DNA from: Apostichopus japonicus | Lineage: Eukaryota; Echinodermata; Holothuroidea; Aspidochirotida; Stichopodidae | DNA: 64,000 nucleotides | Direction of reading: 5' to 3' | Assembly: GCF_037975245.1 (NCBI RefSeq) | Contig: NC_092576.1 | Location: 19,430,111 to 19,494,110, forward strand | Notes under the pieces: model-generated | Told to the model about the DNA's origin: nothing | The model's input: the letters and a program-made list of their open reading frames with translations, nothing else | Database searches by the model: none | Position numbers and translations under genes: made by a program | Shown here: positions 10,110 through 26,042 of the stretch, piece after piece | How positions within the stretch are numbered: the first letter of the stretch is position 1 | How the letters are laid out: every line of letters starts with the position of its first letter

Positions 10110-13100
10110 ATGACTGGTAAGTTTGTAAATAAAAAAAGAGATAGTGAATAATTAGAGTTAGAGTTAACATTATTAAATTTGAACTCCTTTATGAATACAA
10201 TATCGCAATACGTGTTCATAATAGCTGAAGAAACCAAGTGTACTTACATACGTACGATACATAATTCATGCCACGTAATATTTCAATATGGTATATTACA
10301 CACAATGGCGCACAAGATTACAATGCCGATGAAATATGACAATGACAACGATCATGTCAATGGCGTCTACGATGACGATGACGGTGACAATGACGATGAC
10401 GATGACTATAATGAATATTTTAAAATGTAAATTGTAATGCACATGGCTAGCCTGCAGACCATGTGTATCAAGCAGTAATGTCACACTTTATTGTACAAAG
10501 GAGGATGCTAACATTATTGCCTTTACTTGAATTGTTATGTGTTTGTATGTTGTATTAGGTATGGCTTAACTTCAGTGTATTTGTATGTATAGTTTAACTA
10601 GTATATATGTATGTATGGTTTAACTACAGTGTATTTGTAGGTATGGCATTAATACAGTGTTCTAGTATGTATGGCTTAACTACAGTGTATGTGTAGGTAT
10701 GGCTTAACTACTGTGTAATTGTATTCGATAATTGTGAAACATATCGAGGTCATTAAAGAGCATGTCACTTTACTTTCAACATTCAATATTTTAGCAGTGG
10801 CGTAGGAAGGTACTTTTGAGTTGGGGGGGGGGGGGGCTGAAGACTGATGGCCGGCCTGGGGGAGTGGTCTAAGGGGAGGGGGTGTCCCCTTCACCTTTGG
10901 AATTTTTTTGCATTTCCGGGTGGCCTCAGATGCAATTTGGTGCAATATAGCACACTTCAACACCCACTCCATTTTGTAAATAATTTTGCATTTTCACCTG
11001 GCCTTAGATGCAATTTGGTGCTCCAAATGAGATTTTTTTTTTTTTCCGCCAAAAAGTTCTAAGCACCAAGTTCAGTTAGTTACTTACTGATGATTATCCA
11101 CAACCGCACAAACAAGGCATCACCATGTTGAGAATAAGATTGGAAAAAATCATGACAGATTATTTTAAGTGTTGAGTGTTATATTAGACTCGATCACTCC
11201 CTGATATACAGGATATAAAAATGAAAAAGGGGTTTTCTGAATTGCGAAGCGGGGGTGGGGGCGGAATGATACTTCCGCCCACCCACCGATATTTTTCACT
11301 GGGGGGCTGGCGCCCCCCCCCCCAGCCTCCCGGTTCCTACGCCCTTGTATTTTAGTATATAGTAGGTACTGCCATAATAAATAAATGCGTATGATTAAAT
11401 TTACCCTTAAAACCGTTAGGTCTATATTGCAATATCTTGTGCTAATCATATATAGGCACGATTAAAGACTCCGTCAATGCAACCGTTCGAAACAGTTTTC
11501 ATTTATGGTGGCACACCCCAGACGCCCTTGTTATCTGGCCAATTAATTCAGAAATACAATCCTATCGTTATTTCAGTCAAGAAACATAACCTCTCTTCTG
11601 CCTCCACAACTGACTGTTTCGTTCGAACATTTGACGTCAATTATCCACCTTAGAAGCGAACGTATCATTATAATATTAATGAATTCTCGTTGATTAACAT
11701 AAGTTTATAACCGTTGTAATGACAGCATGTCAGCCTAGTTCAAAACAATCAACTTGAAAATATTGATGATGACAGTATGTGTGCGAATGTACATTGAGAC
11801 GTTATTCACATTCCTCTCTTGCTTTTGGTTACAAAATAAGCTTGATTATTTGACCGACAGTTTGTGGAAGTGGCATATGCCTTTAAGGTTCGCGTTTGTC
11901 CGAGAAAAACGGTCGCAACTTTTTTGGGGAATTTTTTGTGTCAAATTTGGGAGTAACTTTTAAAATTTCTGTTGTAACAATCATGACCATGGTAACTTGG
12001 CTTTTGCATGTTTTATTGATTGATTTTACACTAAAAAATCATTCTGTAAGATTATCAATGCATAGCCCACTCTTCTCACTTATTCGTAATGTAGGAATGG
12101 CTCATTAAATGAATGATTATTATAATTAAACGTTCAAAGATATATTAACATGAACGCTTGGCTAAACAGTACAGTGCACTATATTGACATGTAGTTAACG
12201 CAGTACTGTGCGCGTTTCACGTTGGCCGTTGCCAAATCACATACACATACATTTTGAAACGTAACAAATTATATACTAAACGGGGTGGGTGTGGTAGGCT
12301 AAAGAACAATAGTTAAAAGTATTGGCATTATCATACTACCGAACCTAGCCTAGGAGTTGGAGGACAGCGTTACAAATTACAGATAGACTATACTTTAATA
12401 TTGATAAACGGTGGAATGATTATTGCAAAAATATTCAAGGTAAGTTAGTTTTTGAGTGAATTTTGTGTCGCATTTTTGGTCGTAACAATAAGTAACACTG
12501 CATTTAGTTTTAAGACGGAACCATATTTTTGGTCGTCAGTATATAATCTCCGGTCGTGAAGAAAATACCGATTTCGGCGTAAAACGTTTACCTTGTATGC
12601 CGGAAATTAAGAAAAAGGATTGAATTAGTTCCTCTTTTAAACCCTAGAATTGAAAAAAAAGAGTTATATCTGAAGGTTTTCTTTTCATGGCATAGTTATA
12701 CAAAGTAAACCACTTCCTTATAATTCTGAACAAGACATTCAATGCACCATTAACACGCCTTTTGAATTGATTCTATATATGCAACCTTATTTACATATCG
12801 TGCTCATTGTTTGAGAAGTTGGCTTGCATGACAGTGATGTATATGAAATGTGTACAAAGCACGCGCACAATGAATTTTTTTCTGAAGTGTATTTAATAAA
12901 CCCCACACTATATACAGTGAAAGCAAGGCAAATCAAACATTTGGTTTAAAATGGCACTGTAGGCCTATTGGGTTTTAACATATTTGGACTTTGTCACATT
13001 AGCATTGAAAGCATGCAGGTCAACAACAATTCGTGTTGGTTATTTGTATTTGTATTTTCCCTCCAGTATACGTATAAAATTTATAGAGAGGAGTCATAAA

Positions 13101-16100
13101 ATACCTCAACAAGACGAATAACTAGTATAAAAAGTGATTTTATTTTAAGATGATAGGATATCATATCAAATACGTTTACACATACAAAAGTTAATACATA
13201 AAATGATATAACAAACAGACTTCAACAAACAGTCCAAGCATTAACTAGTATAAAAGGGAAAAATGTTAAGATGATAGGTTATAATATAAAATACATCTAC
13301 ACATACAAAAGTCAATACATAAAACGATATAAGAAACAGACTACAACAAAAATTCTAAGTGCTTGGATGGAATGTATAAAGCAGCATGGTTCATAAATGA
13401 GTTACTGTAAACTTACGTTTGGTATTTTGTGGGGATTTCTTAGATTTCTGCTCAATTTGTGCAGGATACTTTTTAGTTCAGTATATAGAGGGTGATTCTA
13501 ATACTGTAATGAATCTTATTTGCCATTCTTGTAAACTCAGTTCTTGCAGCAGCATTTACTTTTTCTAAAAGTATATCTAAATTAAATATAGCTGATGTGT
13601 ATTTCAGAAACTTCCTTCTTCTTTCTTTGCTTTCTTACAATATAAAATGGTACCAGACAGGCACTGCATAGATCACATGTGCCAGGGTAGAATAAATAGT
13701 ATCGGAAACATTTTCGTTAGCATTTTCGTTAAAGAGAGACACAACGTAAGCGACACTAGATATAATATACTTTTTTCATACTTTGATACATTGCAAGAAA
13801 AGGTCAAACTGTCGTCGCTGTATACTCCCAGTTCTAGGAGTAATAGGTTAACAAATGCACGAAACAATGTTATCCACTCAACATTAAATATTCCAGATCA
13901 ACAGCCTCCTCCATATGATAGCAAGTCGGGAATTCCTCCTCAACAAGGTTACCCGCCTCAACAAGGTTACCCGCCTCAACAAGGTTACCCGCCTCAACAA
14001 GGTTACCCGCCTCAACAAGGTTACCCGCCTCAACAAGGTTACCCGCCTCAACAAGGTTATCCGCCTCAGCAACAACAAGTTACAGTGGTACGTATAAGAC
14101 TGATATTAACTATGGAGAAAATGTAGTTAGGGCTACAAACAATGATAATATTATTTCTTTTTTAATTGTATCTCTCAAAGGAATATTCAGAGGCAGATGT
14201 TCTAACGTTTGTTATTAGCAATATTGTCAAACATTATCACAGCATATTTCCAATCCATATCTCAATATATCGACCCATTTATTTTATTATACAAAACTAA
14301 TTATTTCCACAGCTTTATAAGTACGCTGAAAACCTCAGGACTTGTTTTAATAGAGTCTTTCAAAGTTCTGTACCAACTTTTCAAGCATTCGTAATTATCA
14401 AAGGAAACAACGGAGAGCCAAACGATTCGTACAATCGAAACCTGAAATGAGATGTCAATGTTATTGTAGAATACCAACTTTAGCGTATTATATATCCATT
14501 AGGAGTTTCACATAGGCGTGTCATCAATTGGCATGTCGAAGACAGGAAAGAGAAAGAGATAGTTTGAAACCTATAGGCGCCATACCTTTTAACATATAGC
14601 CGTGATAGTCTACTTAAAGTGATGAAATACTTTTAATACTATAAGGACAATACATTTGAACATTTATGTTAGATACGTTGAAAATATTCCCGCATATGTT
14701 GTAACATATAGGCATGCTACTGTTACGATACTCTTGAATATATATAAATACATTTAGATTTATGTCTTTTCTTCTCCTTCGCTGTCTTCGGCATGTTAGT
14801 TTCAAATATGACTCGCTAATAATTACGTAAGTCGCCATACTTCTATTATAATATTAAATGCTGATATTTATGTAGACATTCCTACACATATTTGAAATCT
14901 CAATACTGTTTTCCACAATCATGGAATATTTGGCTCTCCTTTATAAAACAACAACAACGGGATTATCACCTATGTAATGTTATATACTTTGAGTTATTAT
15001 AGTCCTGAGCTCACTAAGGTTATAAATATTTCTCCGTTTGATTGGCATTTTCTTACTCCATACCAGCAGATCACGGGTGAGTGCAGGATTGAACATGGAG
15101 GAATGTGGCCATGGTGTCGTTTATATCGAGCTGGAATGTGGGGAAGTGTGTGTGCGTGCCCAATACTACCCAATAGTGGTTACTTATGACATCATAACAC
15201 TGTTACATACATAATAGTGTTATGATAAACTAATGGCCGATAGTACCCCGATATGATTTGTTACATGTATAGTTTGTTATGCAAAGTAGCTAATCTTGCT
15301 ATATTTCCCGTGTATAGATCAACAATGTCGCTGCCGCGTCACAGCCTGCTCCTGTTACAATTGTTCGTACAACCCAGGTACAACCTAATGACTACTTGGT
15401 ACTTGCCATTCTGGTCACCATTTGCTGTTTCTTACCTACTGGTATCGTGGCTATTGTATTTGCAGCTAAAGTAAGTATTTTATGAGGATCATTGTCACCC
15501 TAGCATATTCCTGGCTAGTACAGAATGATCAGATTTATAACCCTTTGTTTGGTTTCCTACATTCAATATCTTCAGTGTTGCACATAAATATGCTAGAACA
15601 AATGGTCATCATGAGAATGTATTGAGAGGTCAGACCCTCTCATCCTCCACCGTCCCAAACCCCTCACCGAACACCCTCCCCCACCAAAAAATTAAAACTT
15701 GCGTAAAACTTTAGAAGCTAATTAAAGTTTGACTCAGCAGGCCTATTGGAGAACTTTATAGCAGTCTCTTGTTAATTGTGCATAACTCTTTATTACCAGT
15801 TCAATAGTACTATAATCCCATATAATCCCGTTTATATTAATCCGCCGGCGAATAGTTTAGTGTCATCATTTTAATTTTGAAAAAAAAAACTTGCAAATTG
15901 GACCCCATTTCCCAGTCTGACATTTTTCTTTGCATAGTGAAAGTAGTGCACATAGTCAATGATGTCACATTTATAAGGGTGGGTGAGTAAGGCGAGGGGT
16001 ATGGGTAGGGGTATTGGGCAGAGAAGGTTGGTCCACGCAGGAGCATAGCCTACCTTCGTACTAGAGAGAGAAAAAAATGTCCCATTTTTATAGAGTCATG

Positions 16101-16588
16101 GACTTTAAGTTTTATTATAATATTGATACATGAGTTTTCATTTTTCAAAATGTTGTTATGATCTTCATAATTTTAACCCCAATTGATTATACGACTTTGC
16201 GTGCGTGTGTTATATATGTAAGGCATTTATAAGAAAATTTTGGGGAGAGGAGAAGGTACATGTTGACATTTTATATGTGGTTACAGCCCTGTGTGATATT
16301 AATGACATAAAGAAGTTACATTACAGTACGTGTGGGTATAGGCATACGCAGGTATATCACATATCAGTGACAGAAAAGCTTTAACAGTCTTCTTTTTCAA
16401 ATGATAAAATGTCTATTTATATCTTTCCATGTTTATTTCTTGTCAAGGTGAGAAGCCTTTTCAGTAGTGGTGACATACAAGGTGCCGCGCAAGCCTCTGC
16501 AAGCGCTAAGTTGTGGTCGATGATCTCCCTTGGTATCGGTATTGTTTGGTTGGTTGTTGTCTCAATACTTCAAATTGCAGTTTCATAG
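10110..16588 (+). CDS. CD225/dispanin (IFITM/PRRT-like) membrane protein, gene A
   Basis: Coding exons are 10110-10116 (ATGACTG), 13897-14087, 15318-15470 and 16448-16588. All introns have GT/AG ends and phases 1, 0, 0, giving 163 residues. The N-terminus is MTDQQPPPY, with a PPxY motif at residues 6-9. Seven PQQGYP units (17-58) and a linker follow. A CD225 domain spans about 88-150: hydrophobic segment with Cys102-Cys103 before PTG, loop with G125xxxG129 (GDIQG), and a second membrane segment from about 139. Vertebrate relatives are IFITM and PRRT1-type proteins that act on endosomal or plasma membranes. PPxY binds NEDD4-type WW domains in IFITM3, and the paired Cys are palmitoylated there. 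A role in membrane traffic or pathogen entry is only inference here. An alternative 5' start could read through intron 1 into exon 2 from 13647. Confidence 0.85.
10179..10430 (+). repeat. GATGAC-type microsatellite in intron 1 of gene A
   Basis: The end of this stretch (10360-10415) is a run of GATGAC/GACGAT units that reads as Asp-rich in one frame. Related Asp-rich stretches occur at the same place in block P (about 36850-37060) and block B (about 39420-39490). The flanking sequence changes length and frame between copies, so I treat it as an intronic repeat, not an exon. Confidence 0.6.
10795..11347. mobile_element. hAT-like non-autonomous element (MITE, 553 bp)
   Basis: The ends are CAGTGGCGTAGGAA and, on the other strand, CAAGGGCGTAGGAA. 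The element is flanked by an exact 8-bp duplication TATTTTAG (10787-10794 and 11348-11355), the target-site length of hAT transposons. The interior has G and C homopolymers and no transposase. It sits in intron 1 of gene A and is absent from blocks B and P. Confidence 0.8.
11356..13120. other. Intron 1 sequence present only in gene A
   Basis: Block B jumps from the equivalent of about 10600 to the equivalent of about 13005, so this AT-rich stretch and the MITE before it were either gained by A or lost from B. No exon, RNA or repeat array was seen in it. Confidence 0.5.
13122..13358 (+). repeat. Two tandem copies of a roughly 120-bp unit in intron 1
   Basis: Both copies contain AACTAGTATAAAA, AAGATGATAGG and ACACATACAAAAGT in the same order. 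The same pair occurs in block B (39904-40085). Noncoding. Confidence 0.65.
13938..14063 (+). repeat. 18-bp coding minisatellite in exon 2 of gene A (7 units)
   Basis: Seven units of CCTCAACAAGGTTACCCG encode PQQGYP. Six are identical and the last differs by one silent base. Gene B has five units. Near-perfect identity points to recent expansion or gene conversion. Confidence 0.95.
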
Positions 16589-16694
16589 AGACGTATGGAA
16601 AGACAAAGAATATCTCATTATTCTCTCTTTTTTCTCTCTCTCTTTCTCTTTTCATTTTTTTGTAAACTATACTACTCAGATGGCACACCGAATG

Positions 16695-16700
16695 AATAAA
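16695..16700 (+). terminator. Polyadenylation signal of gene A (AATAAA)
   Basis: AATAAA 107 bp after the stop codon. At the equivalent place gene B reads ATTAAA and block P has lost the motif (GAAGAAAG). Confidence 0.6.
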
Positions 16701-18180
16701 GTAAACTTCAAAATACTTTTGTTGATTAAAAATAGTTAGACTGAATGAGAACCAGTTTATGTTTTGATGATCTTTTCAAATATCGATATTTCTATTTTTT
16801 GGTGTCATTATAACTGAGTATCCTTAGATTATATAGTCATCTGTCTAAACTCCTTTGATCAACTCTATACACATGGCTCCTGCAAGGTACAACATAATAT
16901 TACTCTATTTTCGAACACGATGTCTTCCAGAATCCCCTACAAATATGTACGCAACCATGTACTTCATTCTAACGACTTCCCTATGTACAGTATACCCTAA
17001 GTCATTGCCCCATAAACCGCTATCATTTCATATTCATAACTTGAGAACATAGACAGACGCACACCATTCTAATAATTTGTATATGGCTGAAGTCATCGAA
17101 TGCCCTTTGCACTGTGATTATGTACTGAAGTGTTCTGTGGTTGGTCTGGAAACAGCGTTCAAAATGATTTGGTCTATACTAATTGTATACTTCAAGTTTA
17201 TTTGGTATTGTACTTCTCTTTTTTACTGAATAATGTGGTTGCCTTTGTATTTCTCTAACTTTTTATCATTACAGCGTTTTCTGTATCGTATGAGTGGATT
17301 TTTTTTTTGCTCTTTGTTGTTCATATAACGAAAATCAATATAGAAAGAAAAAAAAAGTCATTTGTACTTGAAGGTAGAGAAAAGTAATGGAAATAAGATT
17401 TTAAGTTTTCTCATATCAACATCAGCTAAATTGAAAAATTTGGCAATTTAAACCAAGGAAACCAATACATTTCTCAAATACATTCCAACATATTTCTTTG
17501 AAATACATATTTTTGTACAGAAAAATGATGTTATAATAATTCATGCTACCTTTCCTAATGGGAGTCCCTTTATTTTCTTACCATTGAAATATATTAATGT
17601 AAATATTTGTCTGTGTCAATGTTTATGTAGAACAGACGATACTGAAACCATCGAACAGAAACGTCAATGGAACAACAACAATTAAAAGAATAATGCAGTC
17701 AACATTCAACATTTTACATCATGGATAACACGATGGCTGGAGTAAAAGATCGTAGATAGATTCACTTTCGAAAACCGAGCCAAAAAATAGAAATAGTTAA
17801 AACTATTAACAGAATTACAAAGGTTTGTAATAAATTTGATTAAAGACCAATATCCAAGACGACTAAATTGGATTAACTAAGTCATAAAATTCCAGAAAGT
17901 GAATAATAATTACAGAGATTTTCTTAATAGATTTCTCTCCACAAGTAGAAAGTGACCATAAGGGTTAAATATATCGTTAACAAATATGACATCATTTTGC
18001 ATTCAATGTCGATAATTACATTGGTTAAACCGTGGTGTGTTTTTTTTCATAATAAATGACATAGGAGTAAGGTGTCAAGTTTATTGGTAATTTATCCGTT
18101 TTCATATATTATTTTGTGCATTGTGATGTATAGCTGCATTTTTCTATTTTGTTAAAGTTTTGTATTACAGCGTTTTCTGA
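16701..18180. other. 3' flank of gene A, duplicated but noncoding
   Basis: Matches 37320-38465 (block P) and the part up to about 17650 matches 45446-46255 (block B). No coding feature was seen. Similarity stops near the phrase ATTACAGCGTTTTCT. Confidence 0.6.
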
Positions 18181-18615
18181 GAAGTAATGAGGGAGTCGGT
18201 TAAAAAAGAGGTTAAAATCTTTGGAAGCCAACCTTGTATGCTAATCGTGTATGCATACCATTTAACTCAGTTGATGTCTGTCAGTTCCGTACTGTCGCGA
18301 ATGTAACTTTCAGTTTTGCTTTCTTCATTAAGACTACCGACGCTCGCTCTCACCGACCTACTAAAATCTAGTAAGAAGGTACATATTAAAGCACATAAAT
18401 AATCAATATTGTAATTTTTCATCTCAGCAATAATTACTAATTGAGTTTGTGACATTTATTCATTCGTCTAACCTGCCATGATAGAAACATTTATTGAGTC
18501 AAGCTAAGTTTCTGCATAGAATTACCACAGCCGACACGTCTATTACAAACAGGATGCAGATCTGTTACATTGGATAATGCATATATTTCGTTCATCTAAT
18601 ATTCTTTTCTGGTAG

Positions 18616-18616
<1 letters not shown>

Positions 18617-18664
<48 letters not shown>

Positions 18665-18702
18665 TAATATATATATAATATATATAATATATATATATAT
18701 TA
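18617..18702. repeat. (TA)n microsatellite, interrupted
   Basis: TA repeats with AATATATA interruptions. Confidence 0.95.
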
Positions 18703-21545
<2,843 letters not shown>

Positions 21546-21547
21546 AC

Positions 21548-21752
21548 TACGCTACGCGCCACCATGGTTGGCGCGTAGCGTAATGGAGAACATTTTGAAA
21601 AAAATGTCTCCCAGATTGCAGGAAATGGCACTTCCCGAGCTTGAAAACAAGACCCCTGCCACCCGACTAATCTTCTGAAACACATTTTGAAGTATGTTTC
21701 ATTTTTTTTTTTTTTTTGCGCCGTGAAGTACCGGCTCCTACGCCCCTGCATA
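21548..21752 (-). mobile_element. Fragment related to the 2.2-kb element at 57511-59700
   Basis: Contains the module seen four times in that element: GCGCCACCATGGTTGGCGCG, then TGTCTCCCAGATTGCAGG and AAATGGCACTTCCC. It ends at CTCCTACGCCCCTG, a typical transposon terminus. No intact second end or target duplication was found. Confidence 0.55.
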
Positions 21753-24700
21753 CCTTCCAGAGAGGAACTCAATTTAGTTGAAAAGTTTCGTTTCATTTCG
21801 TTTACTTCTGCCATTGAGTTACAATGCTATGCGATTGTTAGTACATAGTTATATTAGCAGTGAGGCAGCGGGACCAGAAGTAAGATAACTAAATGTCTTT
21901 CAAGGAAACTGTGCAGGGACTGATGAAGGTACAGGGACGAGATCACCGACGTATACATAAATATCTGGACCGAGTATGTCAATAAAGGGACGCGCACATA
22001 AACGTACCAACCATGGTCGGTCATGTGACGTGCTCCTTAGTAGCACTCAACACTTATAGTACTTCATAAATATATATTCTACCAAAAAAAATATGATCAT
22101 GATCTCATAACTACCAAGTTCCAGGTGAATCTATGCGAACAACGGAATCTAGCAGAGTAGTATATTGTTTCAATGTTAACCGCAATTTTAGTTCCAAAAA
22201 TTCCATTTTGAGATATTTTCTTTCAAATAAATGAACTGCAACTGGAACGCACGTAGCTTATCAGGACTGTACACAATGTGCATAGATACGAGGCAGACGA
22301 CATGATCCGTGGTTCCTTGCAACTCAAGTCTTCTTCAGCCTTTTATGAGACAGAAAGTTAATCTTAACGTTATTTTCATCCAAAACTAAGCAACTATTCT
22401 CAATTCTACTACAGTGACCCGTTTAAGAAGCGTTCTGTTGTCTACGTAACGCTTAAATATCATTTCGAGCTGACGAAGGGTTAAATAATATATTAGTTGC
22501 ACCTGGGAGCACATCACATGACCTTACATGGTTGGTACGTTTTCTTAGTTCCAGATCGTATTAAAATTCGATGGACGAGATCTCCGGAAGGTGTAGCATT
22601 TCGTTAGCCTAATATTACACAAAACTGGGAAATTTTATGACAGGGAATGGGGAGCTGCGGATCTCCCCACCCCACCCCCACCATCCAACACCCCCACCAC
22701 ACCCTCCAACAATCCACCCCACCCTCCAACCCCCTCTTCCAATATTCTCAGTTGCTGCCAGCAAAACAAACAACCACGCTGACCGTTATATTTATTATTA
22801 CGTTGATTTTAAATGGCATAGGTCACGGTGACGTGTAAAATAAACCAAGCTACAGAAGGTCACAAGGTCATCATATTGTTGTACTCTGTTAAAAGATCAA
22901 GCCTGGTATAACATATAACACCTGATTGTCTATATACCTACTGTGTTGATATATGCCGCTAACGCATGCTAGACGGAACGCTTAGCTTATTCTATTCTCC
23001 ATATAAGATACATGTCCTCGTGTATAGCTAAATTGCTCGAGTACGCAGCTTTTTTAGCTTTAATGTCTGTTTGGGGCTGGAATAAGTTTCAATAATAGAA
23101 GCATTCCTATTCATTTTTTATTCAATTACGCCATTGTTAAAGCTCTGCTGTACTACCACGTAAGTCGTAACGAGACAACTTACAATGTGAACAATATTAA
23201 CAAACGAAAGACGAATAAAAACAGCAATGAACAAATTCAAAGGAAACTGGCAAGCCAGGCGTTTTGGTAATCGATATAACTTTATTGTCACTCAAGTAGG
23301 CCTACCTTCACTAAACCTGTAAAAACCCAAGACATATTTACTATTGTCCTCATATTTACACTTGTCAGTGAACATCTCCGAAGAATCTTGAACAAATTTG
23401 AACAACAGGTTGTAACAACTTTGAGTAAACATTAGTTTCAGCAGCCAACAAGCACGCTGTCGTTCATCATCTGTCAGTACTTGCCTGATTCTTGTTTTAT
23501 GGTCTTCTTATTTTGAGTGATATGAATGATAATAAAAAAATTAATACTCTAAATGTATTTGCATGGAGCTCTTCTATCTCCATGGTATTAAAATGTTATA
23601 CTACAGTACATAACGTAAAATTGCTCTCTAACACGTTATACTCAGACCTATCCATGTATAGCCTACGTACATGCCACAACAATCCAACACAGTAGCGGCT
23701 TCGTACCAGCTGACAACGGTGTCACGCATTTAGCGATTTGAAGGTCAGTCGATCGCGCCATCTTTTTACACCCAAAACAATGACTCATGCAAAGGTTTGG
23801 ACGAAATCCAGATATTATCGTCGAATCTTTTCAAATGTTCACATATAGAAACATTAGAAGCACCATATTTACTCTCGAGTTTTGAGAGAGTAGAATATAC
23901 TAGTTAAACTGAATAACAAATTACGGATATTTAGCCGTGCTTACACAGCTGTTCTAAAGTGGTGGAAACAAATATCCTGGCATGCATGTTGTCAAATGTT
24001 GTACAATCCAGCGTAAGGCTCTTAACTAGTTACAAATGGTATACGAAGCCTAACCGTTTTTATTGTTAACATGCTTAAATTGAGTAGACCTAAATATAGA
24101 CGAAACGGCTTTACAGAAATATTTGGTCCCCAGGGCCATGACGCTGAGCCGGGTACTCTTAGATTGAGGGGCAACAACAGTTTATGGAAGAGACACCAAT
24201 AACAGGAGGGGCACAATACTCATGTCCTGTTACTTATGAAATTTTCGTACACATGATGGTGGAACGGATTAGGGGAAAGGTGTGGGGAAACAGTAGTCTG
24301 GACAGGGAAGAGGACATACCACCTAGGCCCCCAACCTGGCTATGTGACTGCTTGGGAGGGGTGAAAACATTCATATGGAGCCATACAGTCACCTAAGGCA
24401 AGTGCTCAGTGAATAATAAAGACTGACAAACACTGCAAAGTAATGTTGAGGTCAACCTTTTGAAGGCTATTTAAATCAACAAATGTTGAAGCTAAGTGAA
24501 ACATCTTCGAAGAATTGCTTCCTTTTTAATTGAAAGGTACCTAACAGTAATGAAACAACCATAACAAGGTGATGGTACAGGTGGTTGGAAAATATGTCAA
24601 ACCCCACTTTTGTTCCATATCACATCTGCAAAACGGTTTTGGACAGATTTTCCCAAAATATAATTCCACTGTACTTTCTGACTATTTTAAATGGACTTAT

Positions 24701-26038
24701 CAGATTGGCTGAGAGGAGACAGGTGTAAACATACAACATAGAACTTAAAATGGAAGAAGAACAATATAACTTCGAAAAGAATCTAAATTAGGCCTATATA
24801 GTTTAACTTATCGAGCAGCAACAAACTGTTTCGTGGAACCAAGTTTAATTTCATAAAAATATGTTCAAGATTCCCTTTCGCTTTCCATTCCGTTTACATG
24901 TTTCCTTCGAAGTCGCTCACAATTCTTTGCATTTATTTAATTTTAAGAATTCTTTACAATCCGAAAAATTAATTGGGCACTTCATTGCCTAACGTTGAGA
25001 ATTAACGTAAAATATTAGCTTAGGTCGACGCTTTTGCGTGAGCTGTTTGTTCAATATGCTGCAAGCGACAAGCCGGAAGTAGCTTAATTCTATGTGGAGT
25101 ATTTTTTTCTCCATTAAGTTTGTGTATGAATTACGTACAAATCTACGGTTGAAAGGTTCATTGGGCTGTCTGTTATCAGTTCAACTGTTGACCTTTGTAC
25201 AATTATACTCGTTCTATTGAATAGCTGGCGCTAGTTATATTTACGCAGAGTTTCATCTATAAGCATGGAGTTGGTAAATCCTAAATCAGGGTGTAACCGG
25301 TGGATTTCAACGACGCAGGTACGTGTGTTGGTAGTGTATGGGGTATGGGGGTTCTTAATTCCCCAACAGGTTTCGTAAGGGTATGAACCTTTACGGAAGT
25401 TCCAGCGGCGGATCCGAGAGTTTATAAAGGAGGGAACATTTGGCCCTGCATGGGAAAGTTTTAGCCGACTCGTTGGAAAAACAAGGTAAAAATGTAGACG
25501 TCATTTTGGAGGATCTGTATATAGACTGTAACTTAGATCCATAATTAGGTCTAAACGTTATGATTTATGTATAAAGTTGGTTTTTAATCTCCTATAACCT
25601 TAAATCTTAGGTCCGGATGAGTGGTCTTATTCTTCCCCGACTGAATTAAGAAAGACATACGCGACTGAACATTCTCTCGACTGGGGATGGAAGCTGGGAA
25701 CCCCACCCCATGCAACTGGTTCGGTTGACTCCGAGCTGATTATACTGATATATAATACTGATATATAAAACTGATATATAGATGGATACCTCTCTATATT
25801 TAGAACATCAATGGGGTACAAAAAACATTTGAATATTTATCAATTGGGCAACTTAATTATGACTTACTTGTAATCAAATGAAGAAACAATCACTGTCTCA
25901 CAAATAGTTAAAGTAATGTTTCAGATCAGTAAGATGACAAGAGTGCACAGAATAACAAAACAATACACAAAAGACGTAGGCCTACACATATTTAATGTTT
26001 AACTCAACGGACAAGCCATGTTTAAATGTACTATATAC
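21753..26038. other. Long intergenic stretch, no gene seen
   Basis: About 4.3 kb. It contains a C-rich run at 22665-22737 and a GC-richer patch at 24120-24400. A possible small exon at 25265-25318 (ATGGAGTTGG ... CAG then GTACGT) has no partner. At 25404 CAGCGGCGGATCC resembles a hAT end without a partner. Nothing can be called a gene. Confidence 0.4.
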
Positions 26039-26042
26039 TTAA

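Noticed and set aside
10179-10430. Asp-rich coding exon in intron 1
   Set aside because: The GATGAC microsatellite varies in length and frame in the three copies. No conserved splice sites flank it.
25265-25318. Small ATG exon ending CAG before GTACGT
   Set aside because: No second exon, no similarity and no duplicate. A chance match is likely.
25404-25420. CAGCGGCGGATCC as a hAT transposon end
   Set aside because: No matching opposite end or 8-bp duplication nearby.
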